A DNA stretch of 5,193 bases from JBBDWZ01 sp050732575 (GTDB lineage Bacteria > Gemmatimonadota > Gemmatimonadetes > Longimicrobiales > RSA9), in contig JBOHRF010000379.1 in assembly GCA_050732575.1 (NCBI GenBank), forward strand, positions 1 to 5,193, read 5' to 3'. Shown here one piece after another: positions 1-5,193 of this stretch. Position numbers and translations under genes: made by a program. Below the pieces are notes generated by a model. The model did no database searches. It was not told the origin of the DNA and saw nothing but the letters and a program-made list of their open reading frames with translations. Each line of letters opens with the position of its first letter. The first letter of the stretch is position 1.

Positions 1-62
1 TGTCGGGCGTGTCGGGCGTGTCGGGCGTGTCGGGCGTGTCGGGCGTGTCGGGCGTGTCGGGA
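1..62 (+). repeat. Tandem 9-bp repeat array (GTGTCGGGC), about seven copies
   Basis: The unit GTGTCGGGC occurs as an 8-base partial copy at 1-8, five perfect copies from 9 to 53, and a last copy at 54-62 that differs only in its final base. The array probably continues beyond the left edge of the window. Because the unit is nine bases long, changes in copy number keep the reading frame; read as codons it gives Val-Ser-Gly. Each copy carries an in-frame GTG that could start the downstream lipoprotein gene. A related 9-mer, GTGTCAGGC (one mismatch), occurs at 1732-1740 beside GTGACGC repeats, so this array may belong to the same repeat family as the intergenic repeats. Confidence 0.95.
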
Positions 63-1580
63 AGGTGGAGGAAAACGGGGCATCCAATCTGGGCGTTGCT
101 GCTGTTGAGCGCAGGGTGCGCGTCGGCGCCGGAGCCGGCACCTGTGGTGCCACAGGATCATCAACCTCCGGTGATTCCAACGGCTACGCCGGTTACCGTG
201 CAGCAGGCCGCCAATCCGCACACCTCGCCGCCGGACCTGCCCGCGGTGAAGCCGCTGACGGTTCCTGCGGTCATGGAGCGCACGTTGTCCAACGGTTTGC
301 GACTGTTGATCGTCGAGCACCACGAGTTACCGGTGGTCGACCTTCAACTGGTGATTCGCTCGGGCGGCGAGGCGGACCCGGCGGCGCGGCAGGGCGTGGC
401 TACTCTGGTAGCCGGCCTGCTCGATGAAGGCACGGCTTCGCGTAATGCATTACAAATCGCAGATCAGCTTGCGTATCTGGGCGCCACGATCGGCACGACC
501 AGTGGCTGGGATGCCTCGCGCATTACGCTGCACGCGCCCACCGCGAAGCTGGACAGTGCATTGGCACTCATGGCCGACGTCACGCTGCGGCCAACATTCC
601 CGGGCAACGAGCTCGAGCGTCTGCGCCAGGAGCGACTCACGGCGCTGCTGCAGCAGCGCGATCTCGGTCCGGCCATTGCCGGCATTGCCTACCATCACAT
701 CCTGTTCGGCGCGGAACACCCGTATGGCCGGCCGTTGCAGGGGAACGAGGCGACCACAAGGGCCATCACGCGCAGTGACGTGCAGCAGTTCTATACCACT
801 TACTATCGACCGAACAATGCTACCATGATCGTCGTTGGGTCGGTGAAGCCGGATGACATCACGCAGCGCATCGAGCGGCTGTTTGGTGGCTGGCAACGCG
901 GGCAGGTTCCGGTCACTCGTTTCCCCACGGCGCCCGCTTCAGGCGCCACCACCGTCTACATGATCGACAAGCCGGAAGCGGCACAATCATCCTTCCGCAT
1001 CGGCACCGTAGGCGTACCACGCAACACGCAGGACTACTTTTCGATCCTGGTCATGAACACCGTCCTGGGTGGTGCCTTTACCAGCCGATTGAACCAGAAC
1101 CTGCGGGAAATAAAGGGCTACACGTACGGCGCTGGCTCCAGCTTTGATATGCGCCAGGCCGCGGGCCCGTTCACGGCCAGCGCCGAGATCGAGACGGCCA
1201 AGAGTGACTCTGCGCTCATCGAGTTCATGAAGGAGCTGCGCGCCATTCGCACGGCCGTTCCAGCGGCTGAACTGGAGAAGGCCAAGAATTATTTGCAGCT
1301 CGGCCTGCCTGCCACATTCGAGACAACGGGGGACATTGCGGCACGGCTGGCACCCATCGCACTCTTCGACCTGCCACTCGACTACTTCAACACCTATTCA
1401 CAACGTATTGCTGCCATCAGCGCGACCGACGTCCAGCGCGTGGCCCAGCAGTACGTGCGGCCGGATCAATTCAACATCGTGATCGTGGGCGATCTCAAGG
1501 TGATCGAAGCGCGCATCCGAGCGCTCAAGATCGGCCGGGTGGAGTTGCGCGATCTTTCGGGCCGCCCGATCGTGCAGTGA
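9..1580 (+). CDS. M16-family peptidase-like lipoprotein, non-catalytic subunit type
   Basis: The 523-residue product has a lipoprotein signal: a basic stretch (R19-K22), a hydrophobic core (about 27-35) and a lipobox L-S-A-G-C with Cys37, followed by a Pro/Ala-rich linker to about residue 85. Two M16 repeats follow, about 88-300 and 310-510. Family signatures include 'LSNGLRLLIVEH' (93-104), 'DLQLVIRSGGEADP' (111-124), 'YYRPNNATMIVVG' (265-277) and 'SRLNQNLREIKGYTYG' (359-374). Where active members have HxxEH, this protein reads GVATLVAGLLDEGT (129-142), with no zinc ligands. The Arg/Tyr-rich motif of the second domain is kept. In M16B heterodimers this pattern marks the non-catalytic partner; a catalytic partner upstream of the window is inferred. 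The start is uncertain: GTG codons at 9, 18, 27, 36, 45 and 54 are all in frame inside the repeat. GTG 54 gives the most ordinary signal peptide (Cys at residue 22). No strong ribosome binding site is visible, and the frame is open to the left edge. Confidence 0.9.
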   Translation: MSGVSGVSGVSGVSGVSGRWRKTGHPIWALLLLSAGCASAPEPAPVVPQDHQPPVIPTATPVTVQQAANPHTSPPDLPAVKPLTVPAVMERTLSNGLRLLIVEHHELPVVDLQLVIRSGGEADPAARQGVATLVAGLLDEGTASRNALQIADQLAYLGATIGTTSGWDASRITLHAPTAKLDSALALMADVTLRPTFPGNELERLRQERLTALLQQRDLGPAIAGIAYHHILFGAEHPYGRPLQGNEATTRAITRSDVQQFYTTYYRPNNATMIVVGSVKPDDITQRIERLFGGWQRGQVPVTRFPTAPASGATTVYMIDKPEAAQSSFRIGTVGVPRNTQDYFSILVMNTVLGGAFTSRLNQNLREIKGYTYGAGSSFDMRQAAGPFTASAEIETAKSDSALIEFMKELRAIRTAVPAAELEKAKNYLQLGLPATFETTGDIAARLAPIALFDLPLDYFNTYSQRIAAISATDVQRVAQQYVRPDQFNIVIVGDLKVIEARIRALKIGRVELRDLSGRPIVQ

Positions 1581-1731
1581 GTGACGCGTGACGCGTACAA
1601 GTACGTGGCATAAGGAACGACGTGAGCGTTCGGAATGTGGCTACTCTTGGTCGTGACGCGCGGTAGTGCGCGTAGCGGCGAGCAGTCGCGTGGCGAGATC
1701 GGGAGCGCCCAGGCTGCGCATCACGCGTCAC
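1581..1731. repeat. Spacer bounded by inverted GTGACGC repeats (first copy)
   Basis: The left arm (1581-1595) is GTGACGCGTGACGCG, two 7-mers GTGACGC plus one base, starting directly after the TGA stop of the M16 gene. The right arm (1717-1731) is CGCATCACGCGTCAC, the reverse complement of the left arm with one mismatch in 15. About 121 bases lie between. Another GTGACGC lies inside at 1653-1659 and one just outside at 1741-1747. The interior does not resemble the second spacer, so only the ends are shared. The right arm lies inside the predicted 5' coding part of the next gene. It may be a small dispersed element, a recombination product or a paired regulatory structure; the sequence alone does not decide. 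Confidence 0.8.
1612..1666 (+). other. Possible 14-codon leader ORF with good Shine-Dalgarno
   Basis: AAGGAA at 1612-1617 is the best ribosome binding site in this spacer and sits four bases before GTG 1622. From that GTG a frame of 14 codons (MSVRNVATLGRDAR) ends at TAG 1664-1666. It overlaps the proposed ATG 1635 of the glycosyltransferase-like gene in another frame. It could be a translated leader that couples ribosomes to the next gene, or the true start of that gene separated from it by a small indel. It is too short to judge by composition. Confidence 0.3.
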
Positions 1732-3200
1732 GTGTCAGGCGTGACGCTCTTTTCCCGGCCGTTGCGCTGCTCGGCTGCGCCATTCTGGCCAGCACCATCG
1801 TGCCGGTGCCCGACCACGGGTACCAGTTCTATCTGGGCGCGCAGATTCTGGACGGCGCGCGTCTCTACGTCGATGTGGCTGCGGCCGACATGCACCCGCC
1901 GCTGTTCACCTGGCTCGCGGCACTGCTGGAAGCGGTGGGTCGTGTCCTGGGTACGGACGGGCTTACGCTCTACCCAAGTACCGTGTGCCTGATCATCGCG
2001 GCATCGTTGGTCGCGGTTTGGCGCATAGGCCCCCGTTCCGTGTTCATCCTCTCCGTGATGGTGTTGGCCCTACTGCCGCTGGCGGGTCCGTTCTTTGGCC
2101 AGGGTGAGCAGTGGGCGCTGGTGCTCTCAATGCCTTACCTCGCCGCCGCAGCCGTCGATGCCAGAGAGAGCAAGGCACGCGCGCTTTTGCCGCGCCTGGT
2201 GATTGCGTTCACGGCCGGCTTCGGTCTCGCCATGAAACCACACTTTGCGCTGGTTTGGCTCGGCATCGAAATCTACCTGGCCCGGCGACGCGGCATCCGA
2301 TCGTTACTACGCCTGGAATGTGTGACCATCGGTTTGCTGTTCGTGGCGTACGTGGTCGCCACCGCGGCATTCACGCCCGAATTCTTTCGGCTTCTGCCCT
2401 GGCTCATGGAATTGTATCCGCGCTTTGCACCTGTGGCGCTGCTCGATGTGATCGTGGATTGGCGAACCGCGCTGCTGGCGCTCGGACTCGCCGCCGGTCG
2501 AATCGTCAAATCCGGGCAAGACTGGGAACGCCTGGCTGATGTCCTGTCCATCGCAGCTCTCGCCATGTTTGCGGCCGTACTGCTGCAGAAGAAGGGCTGG
2601 GGCTACCACTGGTATCCGGTCAACGCACTATCCGTGCTGCTCTGCGCTATCGCGCTGCGTCCCTACCTGGAATCCTTCCGCGTGTTGGTCCCGGCCATGA
2701 CCGTGGCCGCCATGATCTGGATGCACTTCCAGATCGAAAGGACCACCCGGTTGGTCGTGTCAGCCCCGGGCTATCTGCCACAAATGATGGAACTGGTGGA
2801 GCAACACGCGCGCGGCGGATCGATTCAAGCACTGACGCACACTCTCAACGTCGGGTTTCCGCTCGTGAACTTCACCCACGTACGCTGGGCGTCGCCGTAT
2901 GCACACTTGTGGATGATTCCGGCTATTTACGATCGCGCATGGGCGGGCCACGAGCCGTTCCACTACCGCCGATCCGGGGCATGGCAAGATCGCGAACAGC
3001 AGATGTTCGATCGACTCTGGGAGCACATCGAAAGAGAAAACCCCGCGTTGATCCTGGTGCAGAAACCACTGCGCAACGGTTTCGACACGCGCGCATACTT
3101 CGCAACCGATGCGCGCTTCCGCCAACGATTCGAGCAGTCCGTGTTGATTGACTCCGTGGGCCACTATCTCGTGCTGGGCCGGGCGGGCGAGACGCGGTAG
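1635..3200 (+). CDS. Polytopic membrane protein, GT-C / GT39-like glycosyltransferase
   Basis: The product is 521 residues as called. About 10-11 hydrophobic segments are visible, near 39-57, 88-105, 113-130, 134-154, 160-175, 186-214, 228-246, 278-288, 302-317, 330-345 and 348-364. They are followed by a soluble C-terminal region of about 155 residues. After the first span comes an acidic loop, 'PDHGYQFYLGAQILDG' (59-74), then 'LYVDVAAADMHPPLFTWLA' (77-95). This resembles the first periplasmic loop of GT-C fold enzymes, where an Asp is catalytic; D60 is the candidate. 'KKGWGYHWYP' (319-328) resembles a motif seen in related bacterial membrane proteins. The C-terminus has the pattern 'ENPALILVQ...FDTRAYF...GHYLVLGR', typical of the tail of such proteins. 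By family these use lipid-linked sugars at the membrane; donor and acceptor cannot be read here. The start is doubtful: ATG 1635 lacks a well-placed Shine-Dalgarno, GTG 1653 and TTG 1647 are alternatives, and the first 33 or so residues are encoded by repeat-bounded sequence. The reading from about residue 38 onward is secure. Confidence 0.78.
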   Translation: MWLLLVVTRGSARSGEQSRGEIGSAQAAHHASRVRRDALFPAVALLGCAILASTIVPVPDHGYQFYLGAQILDGARLYVDVAAADMHPPLFTWLAALLEAVGRVLGTDGLTLYPSTVCLIIAASLVAVWRIGPRSVFILSVMVLALLPLAGPFFGQGEQWALVLSMPYLAAAAVDARESKARALLPRLVIAFTAGFGLAMKPHFALVWLGIEIYLARRRGIRSLLRLECVTIGLLFVAYVVATAAFTPEFFRLLPWLMELYPRFAPVALLDVIVDWRTALLALGLAAGRIVKSGQDWERLADVLSIAALAMFAAVLLQKKGWGYHWYPVNALSVLLCAIALRPYLESFRVLVPAMTVAAMIWMHFQIERTTRLVVSAPGYLPQMMELVEQHARGGSIQALTHTLNVGFPLVNFTHVRWASPYAHLWMIPAIYDRAWAGHEPFHYRRSGAWQDREQQMFDRLWEHIERENPALILVQKPLRNGFDTRAYFATDARFRQRFEQSVLIDSVGHYLVLGRAGETR

Positions 3201-3260
3201 CGTGACGCGTGACGCGGAGCCTCGGCGCTCATTGGCTCGCTGATCGGCAGATTTGCGAGG

Positions 3261-3277
3261 AAGCGCCTCCCGCGCTT
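3261..3277. other. Short hairpin within the spacer
   Basis: AAGCGC (3261-3266) and GCGCTT (3272-3277) form a perfect 6-bp inverted repeat around a five-base loop CTCCC. No T-run follows on either strand, so this is not a convincing Rho-independent terminator. It would sit in the loop of the large inverted repeat and may add to a folded structure. The rest of 3217-3323 shows no ORF or RNA gene that I recognise. Confidence 0.35.
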
Positions 3278-3309
3278 AGAGAGTCAAGCGTTGCCCTGAT
3301 GTGCCAGCT

Positions 3310-3315
3310 TTGACA
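3310..3315 (+). promoter_or_regulatory. Possible -35 box (TTGACA) before the kinase locus
   Basis: A perfect TTGACA lies 42 bases before the kinase ATG. At 17-bp spacing, 3333-3338 reads CGTCAC inside the inverted-repeat arm, which is a poor -10 box. The match may be chance, or the promoter may have been altered when the repeat arose there. Confidence 0.25.
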
Positions 3316-3347
3316 GGCAGTTTCGCGTCACGCGTCACGCGTCATGC

Positions 3348-3352
3348 AAGGG
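3348..3352 (+). promoter_or_regulatory. Ribosome binding site of the kinase locus
   Basis: AAGGG lies four bases before ATG 3357 and supports that start over the second in-frame candidate, GTG 3360. It directly follows the right arm of the inverted repeat. The ATG at 3344 is in another frame. Confidence 0.55.
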
Positions 3353-3356
3353 TCTG

Positions 3357-3875
3357 ATGGTGGATCTCTCCGCCCGACTGAGCGTCGCTCTGGCCGGTCG
3401 TTACGCAATCGAACGCGAGATTGGCGCCGGTGGCATGGCCACGGTCTACCTGGCGCGCGATCTCAAGCACCAGCGTAACGTTGCGCTCAAGGTGGTGCGC
3501 CCGGAGTTGAGTGCGCTGCTGGGGCCCGAACGTTTCCTCACCGAGATCCAGGTAACCGCCAACCTGCAGCATGCGCGCATCCTGCCGCTCTTCGATTCCG
3601 GGGAAGCGAATGGATTGCTGTACTACGTGATGCCCTTCGTCGAGGGGGAAACCCTGCGGCATCGGCTGGACCGGGAACGGCAACTTCCGATCGAGGATGC
3701 GCTGCGCATTGGCCGTGGGGTGGCGAGCGCGCTGGACTATGCCCACCGGCGAGGCGTGATTCACCGCGATCTCAAACCCGACAACATTCTGCTTCATGAT
3801 GGCGAGGCGCTGGTTGCCGACTTCGGTATTGCGCTGGCCGTGACAGTGCGGGTGTCGAGCGCATCACACAAATGA
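3357..3875 (+). CDS. N-terminal kinase fragment (first open piece of the broken kinase)
   Basis: This 172-residue frame holds the N-lobe and catalytic loop of a Hanks-type kinase. The glycine loop is GAGGMATVY (23-31), the ATP-binding lysine K45 lies in VALKV, the likely helix-C glutamate is E63 in FLTEIQV, the hinge is YYVMPFVEGETL (89-100), the catalytic loop is HRDLKPDN (136-143) and the magnesium motif is DFG (155-157). About 15 residues later the frame ends at TGA 3873-3875 after a tail (VRVSSASHK) that matches nothing in the family. The next in-register sequence is found one frame over. It may still be translated, since its start and ribosome binding site are intact, but without activation loop and C-lobe activity is unlikely. 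Confidence 0.7.
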   Translation: MVDLSARLSVALAGRYAIEREIGAGGMATVYLARDLKHQRNVALKVVRPELSALLGPERFLTEIQVTANLQHARILPLFDSGEANGLLYYVMPFVEGETLRHRLDRERQLPIEDALRIGRGVASALDYAHRRGVIHRDLKPDNILLHDGEALVADFGIALAVTVRVSSASHK

Positions 3876-3893
3876 GCTTTTCACAGGGCACGC

Positions 3894-4130
3894 AGGGTTC
3901 TGACGGAACGTCCGCAACCGATGCGCGCATACCGCGAGACCGTTCCGGAACACATCGACACGGCAGTCGCGCGCGCCCTGGCCCGATTGCCGGCTGACCG
4001 GTTTGGCACAGCGGGTGAATTTGCGGAGGCGCTCGCGGCTGATCACGCCATGGCCGAACCAACACCAGCAGTCCCGCTGCGCAGCGGTCCACCTTCGACC
4101 AGGTCAGGCAGTGGGCGCCGTGGGCAATGA
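3894..4130 (+). pseudogene. C-terminal remnant of the kinase domain
   Basis: In the same frame as the N-lobe but after its stop, the sequence reads VLTERPQPMRAYRETVPEH then IDTAVARALARLPADRFGTAGEFAEAL. This is the usual end of these kinases: the loop before helix H, then helices H and I, with the typical 'LPADRF.TA.EFAEAL'. An internal ATG at 3921 would give a 69-residue peptide, but no ribosome binding site supports independent expression. Past about 4088 this frame is meaningless (a Ser/Arg/Gly-rich run to the TGA at 4128-4130), while the natural continuation, STFDQVRQ, is in another frame. Confidence 0.75.
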
Positions 4131-4471
4131 CTGCGGCGGTCGGTGTGGCGGCCCTTGCGCTGGGGATGCGACCTGACGCGCCCTCCGTCGTGATGGCTCG
4201 CATTGAGATCGAGTCGCCCGACGCAACGCCATTGCCGGAAATCTCGCCGCTCGTTTCTCCGGATGGCTCACAAATTGTCTACGTTGCGGGTGCCGATTCA
4301 GCCCTCTACGTCCCGCGTCTCGATGAAACCGAGCCACGCAAACTTCTCGGTGCCGAGCGAAGCATTCCGGAATGCATTTCGGCGGATGGATCGTGGTGCG
4401 CGCCGACAGCGCGCACGGGCATCTACGGTACCTTGCCAGTAATGTCCTGCCCGGCGGAGAGGCGGTCCTGA
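4085..4471 (+). pseudogene. Membrane span and first propeller blade remnant
   Basis: This frame reads RSTFDQVRQWAPW, then a hydrophobic run ending VGVAALALGM (span coded at about 4112-4168), then a propeller beginning. The PD40-type motif VSPDG is at 4253-4267, followed by QIVYVAG, LYVPRLDETEP and a second motif, ISADGSW (4376-4396). In family members the kinase is cytoplasmic and the propeller outside the membrane. Beyond about 4396 the frame loses family resemblance and stops at 4471. ATG 4127 lies within the membrane span and is not a credible gene start. Confidence 0.7.
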
Positions 4472-5193
4472 TCAATATTTACAAGTCCGGCAGGGACGTA
4501 CGGCTTGGCATTGTACGGCTCGCGGATGGAACCGTGACCGACCTGGGTATCTCGGGCGCCAACGCGGAGTACTTGCACACGGCGCACATCGTGTTCGGCG
4601 GGCTGGATAGGTCGATCCGGGCCGCACCATTCTCGCTCCGCCGCAAGCGCATTACGGGCCCGATCGTCGCGGTAGACGAGCATCCCACAACACCCGGTCG
4701 CAGAAGGTTCAGCCCTGCCGGCACACTGGCGTACGTCACGCGAAGTTCGAGGGCTACACGTCTGATGATGGTTGACCGACGAGGCAACACGTCCACGTTC
4801 GCGGACCGGGTAGAGTTGTTCAGTTCACCGCGCTTCTCGCCGGACGGGCGGCGTCTGGCCGTTTACGCAGCAACGAATCCCCCGCGCCGCATCTGGGTCT
4901 ACGGCCTCGAGTCCCGCACGTTCACGCCGCTTTCGGGTGCGATTCCAGGAAGTGTTGGCGCACTGGGCTGGACGCCCGATGGCCAACATGTCGCTTTCAC
5001 ATCCGGTACCCTGACGCCGGGCGGCCCTTTGGGCATTCGCTGGCAAGTTTGGGACGGTAGCGCGCCTGCCCAAGCGATGCTGCCCAGAAAAATTGCCACC
5101 TCAGCGCTGGCGTTCGGTCCGCCGCACTCCTACATGGTTTTTCAGGAAGGCGGCCGTCTCAACGGCAACCTGTGGATCGCGCCACTCGATTCG
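4372..5193 (+). CDS. PD40/TolB-like beta-propeller fragment, runs off the window
   Basis: An open frame without stops extends from ATG 4372 to the window end, 274 codons; the previous in-frame stop is TGA 4324-4326. Family resemblance begins near 4402: ADSAHGHLRYLASNVLPGG, then EAVLINIY, the usual 'LPGG.AVL' step in the propeller of these kinases. PD40-like motifs follow: FSPAG (4708-4722, Asp replaced by Ala), FSPDGRRLAVY from 4834, with RIWVYGLES after it, and WTPDGQHVAFTS from 4969. The last residues (NGNLWIAPLDS) look like another blade. No Shine-Dalgarno stands before ATG 4372, and the frame-2 reading ISADGSW overlaps it, so this is best read as the 3' part of the broken kinase gene. The coding quality of this piece is good, with no internal disruption. 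Confidence 0.72.
   Translation, partial: MHFGGWIVVRADSAHGHLRYLASNVLPGGEAVLINIYKSGRDVRLGIVRLADGTVTDLGISGANAEYLHTAHIVFGGLDRSIRAAPFSLRRKRITGPIVAVDEHPTTPGRRRFSPAGTLAYVTRSSRATRLMMVDRRGNTSTFADRVELFSSPRFSPDGRRLAVYAATNPPRRIWVYGLESRTFTPLSGAIPGSVGALGWTPDGQHVAFTSGTLTPGGPLGIRWQVWDGSAPAQAMLPRKIATSALAFGPPHSYMVFQEGGRLNGNLWIAPLDS

Larger units (their letters stand above)
3200..3340. repeat. Spacer bounded by a 17-bp perfect inverted repeat (second copy)
   Basis: The left arm at 3200-3216 (GCGTGACGCGTGACGCG) is exactly complementary to the right arm at 3324-3340. The core is the same doubled GTGACGC 7-mer as in the spacer before the membrane protein gene. On the right a third, imperfect unit GCGTCAT continues at 3339-3345. 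The arms are 107 bases apart. The left arm begins at the last base of the TAG stop of the glycosyltransferase-like gene, and the right arm ends just before the kinase ribosome binding site, so the element fills almost the whole intergenic gap. Transcribed, it could close into a long stem. It has no adjacent T-run, so a simple intrinsic terminator is not evident. Confidence 0.85.
3357..5193 (+). pseudogene. Degraded Ser/Thr kinase with membrane span and PD40 beta-propeller
   Basis: Joining frames reconstructs a receptor-type kinase: cytoplasmic kinase domain, one membrane span, then a TolB/PD40-like propeller, an architecture common in Gemmatimonadota and Acidobacteriota. Four disruptions are visible. 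First, after DFG (about 3849) one base appears lost, shifting to a remnant activation loop (GVERITQ...GTQ, 3851-3895). Second, near 3894-3899 sequence jumps from GT(P) straight to VLTERPQP, so the MSPEQA motif, helix F and neighbouring C-lobe are missing, roughly 50 codons judging by family members. Third, near 4089 one base seems lost between the kinase tail and the membrane span. Fourth, near 4394-4404 the frame changes again and propeller sequence appears to be missing. The two upstream genes are intact, so general sequencing error is an unlikely full explanation. A kinase without helix F and most of the C-lobe cannot fold normally, so it is called a pseudogene. The right end is outside the window. 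Confidence 0.85.

Noticed and set aside
1..62. CRISPR array
   Set aside because: The 9-bp units are directly adjacent with no spacers; it is a simple tandem repeat.
450..896. Minus-strand open frame of 148 codons opposite the M16 gene
   Set aside because: It lies wholly within a well-supported gene, shows no family motif, and is the sort of antisense frame common in GC-rich DNA.
2273..2609. Overlapping minus-strand frames opposite the membrane protein
   Set aside because: They are shadows of the hydrophobic + strand gene, without start signals or motifs.
3200..3340. Insertion sequence with terminal inverted repeats
   Set aside because: No transposase, only about 107 bases between the arms, no clear target duplication, and an unrelated interior in the other copy; at most a non-autonomous element.
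3342..3797. Minus-strand open frame of 151 codons opposite the kinase N-lobe
   Set aside because: The + strand carries all kinase motifs through DFG; the opposite frame has no recognisable domain.
3357..4471. Programmed frameshifting joining the kinase pieces
   Set aside because: Several shifts would be needed, no slippery run with a following stem is evident, and internal deletions remove essential kinase parts, so decay explains it better.

Overview
The window is GC-rich bacterial DNA with every recognisable gene on the + strand. Three things together suggest a Gemmatimonadota-type genome or a close relative: a kinase joined by a membrane span to a PD40 beta-propeller, an M16 protease-like lipoprotein without zinc ligands, and intergenic spacers filled with short GTG-starting repeats. 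This assignment is an inference from gene style, not from a marker gene.

Layout. Positions 1-62 are a tandem array of the 9-mer GTGTCGGGC, which is also the in-frame 5' end of the first gene. That gene (to 1580) is an intact M16-family lipoprotein lacking the HxxEH zinc motif, so it is probably the non-catalytic partner of an M16B pair whose other member may lie just upstream. A spacer bounded by inverted GTGACGC repeats (1581-1731) leads into, and overlaps the start of, an intact polytopic membrane protein (1635-3200) resembling GT-C / GT39-type glycosyltransferases. A second spacer (3201-3356), bounded by a 17-bp perfect inverted repeat of the same sequence family, precedes a kinase gene.

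The kinase locus (3357 to the window end) is broken. The start of the protein kinase domain through DFG is well preserved. The frame then shifts, most of the C-lobe is missing, and the kinase tail, membrane span and PD40 propeller follow in three different frames. Joining the frames gives a clear Ser/Thr kinase-propeller sensor gene, degraded by at least two small indels and two internal deletions. The last open frame (about 4372 to the end) has no stop and leaves the window.

The genes show no single obvious pathway: a periplasmic protease-like lipoprotein, an envelope glycosyltransferase-like protein and a dead membrane kinase. The strongest observations are the kinase decay and the repeat-bounded spacers that begin at, or one base after, each stop codon. 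I see no convincing new enzymatic or defence system here.
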